Below the pieces are notes generated by a model. It worked only from the letters and a program-made list of their open reading frames with translations. It did not search any database and was not told where the DNA came from. A program made the translations under genes and the position numbers. 5,442 nucleotides of DNA from an uncultured Catenibacterium sp. GTDB lineage: Bacteria; Bacillota_I; Bacilli_A; Erysipelotrichales; Coprobacillaceae. Shown here piece after piece: positions 1-5,415 of this stretch. The stretch spans positions 1 to 5,442 of the forward strand of contig NZ_CAAFOM010000002.1 in assembly GCF_900764565.1 (NCBI RefSeq). The letters run 5' to 3'. Position 1 is the first letter of the stretch, and each line of letters opens with the position of its first letter.

Positions 1-21
1 AGACGTGTGCTCTTCCGATCT
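1..21 (+). other. Illumina adapter remnant (non-genomic)
   Basis: The 21 bases, starting AGACGTGTGC and ending TTCCGATCT, are identical to the 3' end of the TruSeq read-2 adapter as I remember it. The terminal T at 21 is the ligation T. Genomic sequence appears to start at 22, exactly where the translated product becomes recognisable SufS (Tyr-Glu-Glu-Ala-Arg). Any protein start placed in these bases, such as GTG at 7, is artificial. The most likely cause is an untrimmed read end carried into the contig. Confidence 0.95.
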
Positions 22-1047
22 TATGAAGAAGCCAGAGAAGTAGTTCAGCATTTTATTCATGCAAAAAGAAAAGAAGAAGTTGTATTTACAAGTGGTGCAA
101 CAGATTCACTTAACTTAATTGCGAATGGTTATGCTAAGACACATTTAAAAGCAGGGGATGAAATCCTTTTGAATGTGGCAGAACATGCTTCTAATACATT
201 GCCTTGGTTTGATGTGGCTGAGGAAACAGGGGCTGTTGTGAAATATATTGAACTAGATGAAGAAGGTCGTATGACATTGGAAAATGTCAAGAAGGCTGTA
301 ACAGAGAATACAAAGATCATTTCACTCGCTATTGTGACAAATGTATTAGGTTATGAAGTACCTATTAAAGAAATTACAGAATATGCTCATTCTAAGGGTA
401 TTATTGTAGTGGCAGATGGTGCACAGAGTGTTCCACATATTGTCACAGATGTTGTACGTGATGATGTAGATTTCTTAGCTTTCTCAGGTCATAAGATGTG
501 TGGCCCTACAGGTGTTGGTGTTCTTTATGGTAAATATGAATTATTAGAAGAAACAAAGCCAACACGTTTTGGAGGAGGATCTAATTCACGCTATAACAGC
601 TGTGGACTTGTCACACTCAAGGAACCACCTTATAAATTTGAAGCAGGTACACCTCATATTGAAGGTGTTATTGGCTTAGGTGCAGCTGTTAAATACTTAC
701 AGAGCATCGGTATGGAAAATATCCGTCAAAGAGAATTAGAATTACGTCATTATGCAATTGAGAAGATGTCTCAATTAGATAATGTCAACGTATATAACCC
801 TACATCAGAAGGGGCTATTGCCTTTAATATTAAAGATGTATTTGCACAGGATGCAGCCAGCTTATTTAATACTTATGGTATTGCAGTCAGAGCAGGTGAA
901 CATTGTGCAAAGATTCTAGACGAGTTCTTAAAAGTAAGAACAACTTGTCGTGTCTCTTTCTATTTCTATAACACTGAAGAAGAAATTGATCAGTTTATTG
1001 AAGCTTGTAAGAAAGGAGATGATTTCCTTGATGCATTCTTTGGATGA
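22..1047 (+). CDS. sufS: Cysteine desulfurase SufS, 5'-truncated
   Basis: This is a PLP-dependent class V aminotransferase-fold enzyme of the SUF system. It converts L-cysteine to alanine and leaves a persulfide on its catalytic cysteine for transfer to SufU. The 341 visible residues align by eye with Bacillus subtilis SufS from about Tyr67, so roughly 66 N-terminal residues are missing because the contig begins with adapter. Visible motifs are FTSGATDSLNL, the PLP-stacking region AEHASNTLPW, the PLP-binding ADGAQSVPH, the Schiff-base lysine in SGHKMCGPTG (codon 493-495), FEAGTP, and the active-site cysteine in RAGEHCAK (codon 904-906). The C-terminus is complete and the stop overlaps sufU by 17 nt. 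Oddities are FGGGSNSRYN where FGGEMI is usual, EHC instead of HHC, and Gln (codon 847-849) where B. subtilis has zinc-swapping His342. The family call is firm; SufS rather than an IscS/NifS-type enzyme follows from the motifs and from sufU and sufB next door. Confidence 0.95.
   Translation, partial: YEEAREVVQHFIHAKRKEEVVFTSGATDSLNLIANGYAKTHLKAGDEILLNVAEHASNTLPWFDVAEETGAVVKYIELDEEGRMTLENVKKAVTENTKIISLAIVTNVLGYEVPIKEITEYAHSKGIIVVADGAQSVPHIVTDVVRDDVDFLAFSGHKMCGPTGVGVLYGKYELLEETKPTRFGGGSNSRYNSCGLVTLKEPPYKFEAGTPHIEGVIGLGAAVKYLQSIGMENIRQRELELRHYAIEKMSQLDNVNVYNPTSEGAIAFNIKDVFAQDAASLFNTYGIAVRAGEHCAKILDEFLKVRTTCRVSFYFYNTEEEIDQFIEACKKGDDFLDAFFG
1012..1018 (+). promoter_or_regulatory. Ribosome binding site of sufU
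   Basis: AAAGGAG lies inside the last codons of sufS. It is 12 nt from the preferred ATG at 1031 and 9 nt from a possible TTG at 1028. It excludes the much longer upstream reading of the frame, which would begin deep inside sufS. The ATG at 1019 is too close to the site. The position implies translational coupling of sufU to sufS. Confidence 0.75.
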
Positions 1048-1468
1048 TCCAATGATCATGAGAGAAATTATTATGGACCATTATCAGAATCCTAGAAACC
1101 ATGGACTTGTGGATGATGATTCATATCAGAAAGTCAATATGGACTCAAGTACATGTATTGATGATATTGATGTCCAGGCTAAGTTTAATGGTGATGTTGT
1201 AGAAGATGTACGTTTTGATGGTGAAGCATGTGCTATCTGTACAGCATCTACTTCTATTATGACTGAACTTGTAAAAGGAAAGACAAAAGAAGAAGCAGCG
1301 CATATTGCAGATAACTATATGCATATGATTTATGAAAAAGAATATGATCCAGAACTTCTTGAAGAAGCCATTGCGTTTAAGAATACGCATAAGCAGGCCA
1401 ATCGTATTAAGTGTGCGACTCTAGGCTGGACTGGATTCTTAAAATTATTAGAAGGAAGCGAGGAATAG
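1031..1468 (+). CDS. sufU: Fe-S assembly sulfur acceptor SufU
   Basis: SufU is the zinc-containing IscU-like protein of Gram-positive SUF systems; it receives the persulfide from SufS. The 145-residue product matches the family length. The ATG at 1031 gives an N-terminus (MHSLDDPMIMREI, then IMDHYQNPRNHG) that lines up with B. subtilis SufU. The likely zinc ligands are all present: Cys42 and Asp44 in TCIDD, Cys67 in GEACAIC, and Cys128 in RIKCATLGW. The insertion between the second and third cysteines and the RIKCATL ending separate SufU from IscU. The usual CGD triplet reads CID, and Cys70 is an extra cysteine three residues after Cys67. The gene overlaps sufS by 17 nt and stops 2 nt before sufB, so all three should be co-translated. 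An alternative start is TTG at 1028. Confidence 0.95.
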   Translation: MHSLDDPMIMREIIMDHYQNPRNHGLVDDDSYQKVNMDSSTCIDDIDVQAKFNGDVVEDVRFDGEACAICTASTSIMTELVKGKTKEEAAHIADNYMHMIYEKEYDPELLEEAIAFKNTHKQANRIKCATLGWTGFLKLLEGSEE

Positions 1469-1470
1469 AG

Positions 1471-2877
1471 ATGGCTATTGAGAATCTTAATATTCCACAA
1501 GCTGAAGTGATAGAAGATCATCCTGATGAGGATGTATCTGTCTTCAAGACACCTAAAGGGTTAAATGAAGATATCGTTAGAGAAATATCAGCCATTAAAG
1601 AAGAACCAGAATGGATGACTGAATACCGTATTAAGTCATTAAAACAGTTCTTAAAGATGCCGATGCCTAAATGGGGTGTTGATTTATCTAAGATGGATTT
1701 TGATGATTATACATACTATAATCGTCCATCAGATACAAAAACAGATAAGTGGGAAGAAGTACCAGAAACAATCAAGAATACATTTGATCGTTTAGGTATT
1801 CCTGAAGCAGAACAGAAGTTCTTAGCAGGGGCAAGTGCCCAATATGAATCTGAAGTTGTTTATCATAATATGCTTGAAGAAGTTAAAGAGAAGGGTGTTA
1901 TCTTCTTAGATATTGATTCAGGATTAAAGCAGTATCCAGAAATCTTCAAGAAGTATTTTGATACTGTTATTCCATATTATGATAACAAGTTCTCTGCATT
2001 AAATGGGGCTGTCTGGTCAGGTGGATCATTTATTTATGTCCCACCTCATACTAAATTAGATAAGCCATTACAGTCATATTTTAGAATCAATTCTGAACGT
2101 ATGGCACAGTTTGAAAGAACTTTAATTATTGTTGATGAAGGATCAGATATCCATTATGTAGAAGGATGTACAGCACCTTCTTATTCTAAAGATTCACTTC
2201 ATGCAGGTGTTGTAGAAATTATTGTTGGCAAGAATGCACATTGTCGTTATACAACAATCCAGAACTGGTCTAAGAATATCTATAACTTAGTCACACAGCG
2301 TGCTAAAGTTATGGAAGGTGGATCAATGGAATGGGTAGATGGTAACATCGGTTCACTTGTCACTATGAAATATCCTTGTTGTGTTCTTGCAGGTGAAAGA
2401 GCCAAGGGTACAGTTATTACTATTGCGGTAGGGGATAAAGGTCAGATCATTGATTCAGGTGCTAAGATGATTCATGCAGCACCTCATACATCAAGTCAGA
2501 TTATTTCTAAGTCTATTGCAAGAAATGGTGGTAAGACAAACTATAGAGGACTTGTCCGCCATAACAAGAATGCTTATGATTGTAAGAGCAAGGTAGAATG
2601 TGACACATTAATTCTAGATAAGATTTCTACAAGTGATACAGTACCTACAAATATCATGACCAATAATGATTCTATTATTGAACATGAAGCAACTGTATCT
2701 AAAGTATCAGAAGATCAGCTCTTCTACTTAATGAGCAGAGGTCTCACTAAAGCACAGGCAACAGAGATGATTGTCATGGGCTTCATTGAACCATTCAGCA
2801 GAGAATTACCTATGGAATACGCTGTTGAATTAAATCAGCTTATTAAGCTTGATATGTCAGAAGATGCCATTGGATAG
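1471..2877 (+). CDS. sufB: Fe-S cluster scaffold subunit SufB
   Basis: SufB is the beta-helix subunit of the cytosolic SufBCD complex, where Fe-S clusters are built with sulfur delivered via SufS and SufU. The start is ATG 1471, preceded by GAGGAA at 1460-1465; longer readings run back into sufU. The product has 468 residues, as expected for the Firmicute form. It shows the conserved core ALNGAVWSGGSFIYVPP and the C-terminal motif region. Cys377 (in VECDTL) corresponds to the sulfur-receiving Cys405 of Escherichia coli SufB, and His405-Glu406 (in IEHEAT) correspond to His433-Glu434. The 29-residue spacing from Cys to Glu is the same in both. The ending FSRELPMEYAVELNQL is also typical. It follows sufU by 2 nt and overlaps the cyclo-ligase gene by 14 nt. 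SufD, the paralogue, is ruled out by these motifs. I saw no frameshift or missing segment. Confidence 0.97.
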   Translation: MAIENLNIPQAEVIEDHPDEDVSVFKTPKGLNEDIVREISAIKEEPEWMTEYRIKSLKQFLKMPMPKWGVDLSKMDFDDYTYYNRPSDTKTDKWEEVPETIKNTFDRLGIPEAEQKFLAGASAQYESEVVYHNMLEEVKEKGVIFLDIDSGLKQYPEIFKKYFDTVIPYYDNKFSALNGAVWSGGSFIYVPPHTKLDKPLQSYFRINSERMAQFERTLIIVDEGSDIHYVEGCTAPSYSKDSLHAGVVEIIVGKNAHCRYTTIQNWSKNIYNLVTQRAKVMEGGSMEWVDGNIGSLVTMKYPCCVLAGERAKGTVITIAVGDKGQIIDSGAKMIHAAPHTSSQIISKSIARNGGKTNYRGLVRHNKNAYDCKSKVECDTLILDKISTSDTVPTNIMTNNDSIIEHEATVSKVSEDQLFYLMSRGLTKAQATEMIVMGFIEPFSRELPMEYAVELNQLIKLDMSEDAIG

Positions 2878-3397
2878 AAAACAGATGATTAAGAAACGTC
2901 TCGCTTTAGAAGAAGAGACGTTTCTTTCTTATTCAAAACAGATTGCCTCTTATCTAGAAGAAATGCCAGCATTTAAGAATGCGAAAAGAATTGGTTTTTA
3001 TATGTCCTATCGTCATGAAGTGGATACACTTCATTTGATTGAGAAATATATATTAAAAAAGGAAATCTATGTACCAAAATGTGTAGGAGATGAACTGGAT
3101 TTCCAGAGAATACATAGTATGGATGATTTGAAAGAAGGGGCTTTTCATATTTTAGAACCTTCTACGAATGAACATATGGATGTCAAAGATTTGGATGTGA
3201 TTGTAGTACCATTGCTTATGTTTGATGCAAATCATAATCGTATAGGCTATGGCAGAGGTTTTTATGACCGTTGTTTAAAAAAGACGAATGCTTCTACAAT
3301 TGGTCTGGCATTTGATTTTCAGGAAGTAGAAAATACGCATCCTCATCCATTGGATGTACCACTTCATCACATAATTACACAAAAAGGTGTCTTCTAA
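2864..3397 (+). CDS. 5-formyltetrahydrofolate cyclo-ligase
   Basis: This is 5-formyltetrahydrofolate cyclo-ligase (methenyl-THF synthetase; YqgN in B. subtilis, YgfA in E. coli). The family uses ATP to turn 5-formyl-THF into 5,10-methenyl-THF in the cytosol. The 177-residue product has the folate-site EVDT (52-55), IYVPK (68-72), VIVVPLLMFD (112-121), the ATP-site GYGRGFYDR (128-136) and a C-terminal HPLDVPLHHIIT (160-171), all in family order. Start: ATG 2864 keeps the basic N-terminal RKQMIKKR expected of the family and overlaps sufB by 14 nt. It has no good Shine-Dalgarno sequence, so it probably depends on ribosomes finishing sufB. ATG 2885, with a weak GGAT 9 nt upstream, is the alternative and would give 170 residues. 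A strong terminator-like hairpin lies in codons 10-21. The stop codon sits in the loop of the operon terminator. Function is firm; the start is less certain. Confidence 0.93.
   Translation: MPLDRKQMIKKRLALEEETFLSYSKQIASYLEEMPAFKNAKRIGFYMSYRHEVDTLHLIEKYILKKEIYVPKCVGDELDFQRIHSMDDLKEGAFHILEPSTNEHMDVKDLDVIVVPLLMFDANHNRIGYGRGFYDRCLKKTNASTIGLAFDFQEVENTHPHPLDVPLHHIITQKGVF
2891..2930 (+). terminator. Terminator-like hairpin inside cyclo-ligase gene
   Basis: AAGAAACGTCTC (2891-2902) and GAGACGTTTCTT (2915-2926) are perfect 12-bp complements around a 12-nt loop. The run TTTCTTTCTT follows, partly within the right arm. The hairpin begins 13 nt after the sufB stop, where an operon terminator would sit, but it is also codons 10-21 of the overlapping cyclo-ligase gene. 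A ribosome starting at 2864 or 2885 would cover or melt the left arm. It may therefore reduce transcription of the last gene unless that gene is being translated. The structure is seen directly; termination activity is inferred. The C residues interrupting the U-tract make it weaker than a classical terminator. Confidence 0.6.
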
Positions 3398-3409
3398 GAC
3401 ACTTTTTTT
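3381..3409 (+). terminator. Rho-independent terminator of suf-cyclo-ligase operon
   Basis: GTGTCT (3387-3392) pairs with AGACAC (3397-3402) around a TCTA loop. The stem is extended outward by a G-U pair and five A-T pairs, and is followed by seven T residues (3403-3409). The cyclo-ligase stop codon (3395-3397) lies at the loop. The A-run on the 5' side means the element could also stop minus-strand transcription. Confidence 0.85.
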
Positions 3410-3430
3410 ATAGTAACAAAGGGATAAATT

Positions 3431-3439
3431 TGATATAAT
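3431..3439 (+). promoter_or_regulatory. Extended -10 promoter of methyltransferase gene
   Basis: TGATATAAT has the TGn extension and a perfect TATAAT (3434-3439). No good -35 hexamer is found at 16-18 nt: TAGTAA at 3411-3416 is a poor match. This is consistent with an extended -10 sigma-A promoter. It lies between the operon terminator and a gene starting 25 nt downstream, so the methyltransferase gene is probably transcribed separately from suf. Confidence 0.7.
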
Positions 3440-3451
3440 AGATATGATTAT

Positions 3452-3457
3452 GAGGTG
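3452..3457 (+). promoter_or_regulatory. Ribosome binding site deciding ATG 3464
   Basis: GAGGTG sits 6 nt upstream of ATG 3464. The in-frame GTG at 3455 is part of this site and so is not the start codon. Confidence 0.8.
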
Positions 3458-3463
3458 TTTTAT

Positions 3464-4924
3464 ATGGAAAAAAATGTTGTAAAGAATATTCTCGCAGACA
3501 TGGATCTGCGTCAAAATCTAATAAAATTAAAAGGTTCAATGACAGCAACTGATACATTAGAAGGTCCAATTGTAGAAAAACTATGTGACTGTTTAACTCA
3601 TGAGGATCCTAAGGTAAGAAAGAATGCGGCATTATTATTAGGCTATACAAAGAATCCTTTAATGGCATCTGTTCTTTTAGATGCTTATAAGAATGAAGAA
3701 AAGGACTTTGTAAAGGATGCCTATTTGAAAGGAATGAGCCATTATGACTGTAAGCCTTATATTAAGGAATTACAGGAAATTCAGAATGAACTCATGAATT
3801 CTGAAGTTGTAGACAGCAAGCATATCAAAGCACAATTAAAAGTATTAAATCCAATGATTCGTTCATATTCTTATCATAAGAAGAAATCAATCCGTTTATT
3901 GCATAAAGAAGTTGATGTTATTCTTACAACACTTCCTTATTATCAATATACACTCTTTGAACAGGTAAAACACTTACGTTATAAACCAGTTGGACAGGGC
4001 GTATTAGTCCGTACAAAGGCCATTTATGACCTTCTAGGATTACGTAATTATAGAGAGATGATTTTCCCATTATCAGGCTGTTCAGGACTTCCTCAGGATG
4101 GAACTGTCATTGGTAAACGTATTGCGCAAAGTAACTTGGTAGATGTGCTTCATCGTTTATATGATGCTGAAGGATGCTTCTATTATCGTTTGGTTGATCA
4201 GATGAGAGAGAAGAAATCAGCAGTCATCAATGATATAGTTAAAGAGATTATTGAAGAGATGCCTTCACATCTTCAGAATGTGACATCTGATTATGATATT
4301 GAATTATTAATTAGAGAATTAAAGCCAGGAACAGTCAATGTTTATTTGAAATTAAGTTCATTAGACAATCCTCGCTTTAATTATAGACGTGAAATCATTT
4401 CCAACTCAATGCAGCCTTATGTAGCAGCAACACTTATGGAAGTAGCGAAACCTTATATGGGTATGCATTCTCGTGTATTAGATCCATTTTGTGGTAGTGG
4501 TGTAACACTTATTGAAAGATGCATGGCTAAACCAGTGAAGTTTGCAATGGGATTAGATATTTATGGAGAAGGCTTAGAAGCAGCTAAGAAGAATGCGATT
4601 GCGGCTAATCAGCCAATCCACTTTGTGAATAAAGATGCCAACCGCTTTGTGAATAATGAAATGTTTGATGAAATCTTTACTGATATGCCTACCTATGCAC
4701 AGATGAAAGATACACGTGCTTTAAAGAATATCTATGATAACTTCTTTAAACGTATCCACAGACACGTTTTACCAGAAGGGTATGTATTTATCTATACAAC
4801 TGAAATATCTCTTGTAGAGAAGAATTTAAGACTTAATTCAGACTATCTTACACTCATAGAACATTATGATGTACCTAGAGGTAAGACAATGGCTTATTTC
4901 TTCATCATTCAGGTAAACAAATAG
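3464..4924 (+). CDS. HEAT-repeat / TRM11-like methyltransferase fusion
   Basis: A 486-residue two-part protein. Residues about 36-95 form two HEAT-like helical repeats (LTHEDPKVRKNAALLLGYTK, then a second with DFVKDAYLKGM). Residues about 335-486 are a Rossmann-fold SAM-dependent methyltransferase: motif I VLDPFCGSGVTLIE (338-351), an acidic residue after strand 2 in GLDIYGEGLEAAKKNA (Asp365), KDANRF (Asp391), and motif IV TDMPTYAQM (406-414). DPFCGSG followed by LIE is the signature of UPF0020/TRM11 RNA guanine-N2 methyltransferases such as RlmL, Trm14 and Trm11. The segment before it (PRFNYRREIISNSMQPYVAA, 303-322) resembles the linker preceding that domain in the family. The middle region (about 148-300) may be a degenerate THUMP-type RNA-binding domain, but I cannot confirm that. 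The catalytic motif is DMPTY rather than NPPY or DPPY. The likely role is modification of a tRNA or rRNA guanine; the substrate is unknown. It has its own promoter and terminator. Confidence 0.8.
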   Translation: MEKNVVKNILADMDLRQNLIKLKGSMTATDTLEGPIVEKLCDCLTHEDPKVRKNAALLLGYTKNPLMASVLLDAYKNEEKDFVKDAYLKGMSHYDCKPYIKELQEIQNELMNSEVVDSKHIKAQLKVLNPMIRSYSYHKKKSIRLLHKEVDVILTTLPYYQYTLFEQVKHLRYKPVGQGVLVRTKAIYDLLGLRNYREMIFPLSGCSGLPQDGTVIGKRIAQSNLVDVLHRLYDAEGCFYYRLVDQMREKKSAVINDIVKEIIEEMPSHLQNVTSDYDIELLIRELKPGTVNVYLKLSSLDNPRFNYRREIISNSMQPYVAATLMEVAKPYMGMHSRVLDPFCGSGVTLIERCMAKPVKFAMGLDIYGEGLEAAKKNAIAANQPIHFVNKDANRFVNNEMFDEIFTDMPTYAQMKDTRALKNIYDNFFKRIHRHVLPEGYVFIYTTEISLVEKNLRLNSDYLTLIEHYDVPRGKTMAYFFIIQVNK

Positions 4925-4952
4925 AGGTCCCATTTCAATAGGACCTCTTTTT
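4923..4952 (+). terminator. Rho-independent terminator of methyltransferase gene
   Basis: AGAGGTCC (4923-4930) and GGACCTCT (4941-4948) form a perfect 8-bp stem with a 10-nt loop, followed by a T run ending at 4952. The stem begins within the methyltransferase stop codon. The convergent minus-strand gene stops at 4953, one base beyond the T run. Read in the other direction the hairpin is followed by ATTTGTTTA, so it may weakly serve that gene too. Confidence 0.9.
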
Positions 4953-5288
4953 CTATCTGAATAAATAATGATACCCATCCCAGAACCACTGTTTCACAGT
5001 TTCAGGATTATCCATATAAAAACGTATACCAAACGCAAGTGCCACTAATATAATCACAAGTAATACTAATAATACAAAAGTCTTAATAAAAGTCATCACA
5101 GGATGTGATTTCTCTTTATACTTTACTTTAGTCTTAGTACGTTTAGGTAAAGAATGGAATCTCTTATGTTTCACTTTTGTCTTAACGACTTCTTTTACTT
5201 CTGGCTCTTTCTCTTCTTGTGGAATAGAATTGACTCTCTTAGCTTTCTGAATAGAGTCATCTTCATCATCAAATGTGAATCTTTGCAT
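4953..5288 (-). CDS. Small single-pass membrane protein, unknown function
   Basis: I do not recognise this 111-residue protein. The N-terminus is acidic (FDDEDDS, 6-12). A charged stretch rich in Glu and then Lys/Arg follows (24-61), with a repeated element TKVKHK (37-42) and TKVKYK (53-58). One strong transmembrane helix follows (about 66-91, TFIKTFVLLVLLVIILVALA), then a short aromatic tail (VKQWFWDGYHYLFR). The highly basic flank before the helix predicts a cytoplasmic N-terminus and a short extracellular C-terminus. There is no signal-peptidase or lipobox motif. The start is ATG 5288-5286, chosen because AGAGGTGAT lies 6 nt upstream and a near-consensus promoter just before it; the frame stays open upstream only across that promoter. 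It converges on the methyltransferase gene. An envelope or nucleic-acid-contacting role is possible from charge alone, but no function can be assigned. Confidence 0.8.
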   Translation of the reverse strand: MQRFTFDDEDDSIQKAKRVNSIPQEEKEPEVKEVVKTKVKHKRFHSLPKRTKTKVKYKEKSHPVMTFIKTFVLLVLLVIILVALAFGIRFYMDNPETVKQWFWDGYHYLFR

Positions 5289-5291
5289 ACT

Positions 5292-5300
5292 ATCACCTCT
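5292..5300 (-). promoter_or_regulatory. Ribosome binding site of small membrane protein gene
   Basis: Read on the minus strand, AGAGGTGAT precedes the ATG at 5288 with normal spacing. It fixes the start there and excludes a 45-residue N-terminal extension. Confidence 0.8.
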
Positions 5301-5310
5301 GTTTTTTATG

Positions 5311-5339
5311 AATATAGTCTCTATTGGAATATTTGTCAA
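5311..5339 (-). promoter_or_regulatory. Sigma-A promoter of small membrane protein gene
   Basis: On the minus strand the -35 is a perfect TTGACA (5339-5334), the spacer is exactly 17 nt, and the -10 is TATATT (5316-5311), five of six to consensus. Transcription would start near 5304, giving a leader of about 16 nt that is little more than the Shine-Dalgarno sequence. This is the best-matching promoter in the window and suggests steady expression without leader regulation. Confidence 0.85.
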
Positions 5340-5341
5340 AT

Positions 5342-5411
5342 AAAAAAATGCTCTCATGACACAATAAAAGCTCTTGAATAAGGAAAGCAAATTGTATGTG
5401 TCATTGAGAGC
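5342..5411 (-). terminator. Large terminator-like hairpin, minus strand
   Basis: On the minus strand GCTCTCA-A-TGACACA (5411-5397) pairs with TGTGTCATGAGAGC (5363-5350), a 14-bp stem with one bulged A, followed by A and seven T residues (5348-5342). The 33-nt apical region can form a further small stem, GCTTT (5388-5384) with AAGAGC (5375-5370), which needs a G-U pair possible only in minus-strand RNA. It probably ends a gene entering from the right. The next promoter's -35 begins 2 nt after the T run. The long apex is unusual for a plain terminator. Confidence 0.65.
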
Positions 5412-5415
5412 GGCC

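Noticed and set aside
129..320. Minus-strand open frame of 63 codons opposite sufS
   Set aside because: It is Ser/Phe-rich antisense translation of a clearly conserved gene and shows no recognisable domain.
950..1030. Longer N-terminus for SufU
   Set aside because: It would begin inside conserved SufS sequence. The Shine-Dalgarno site at 1012-1018 and family alignment support a start at 1031.
1411..1470. Longer N-terminus for SufB
   Set aside because: It lies wholly inside the conserved SufU C-terminus; GAGGAA at 1460-1465 points to ATG 1471.
3493..3510. Hairpin CGCAGA / TCTGCG near the start of the methyltransferase gene
   Set aside because: Only 6 bp, with no U-tract and no overlap with the ribosome binding site; such short repeats are common by chance in coding DNA.
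5154..5381. Plus-strand open frame of 75 codons antisense to the small membrane protein gene
   Set aside because: It is a Phe/Ser/Leu-rich shadow that runs across the opposing gene's promoter and has no ribosome binding site.
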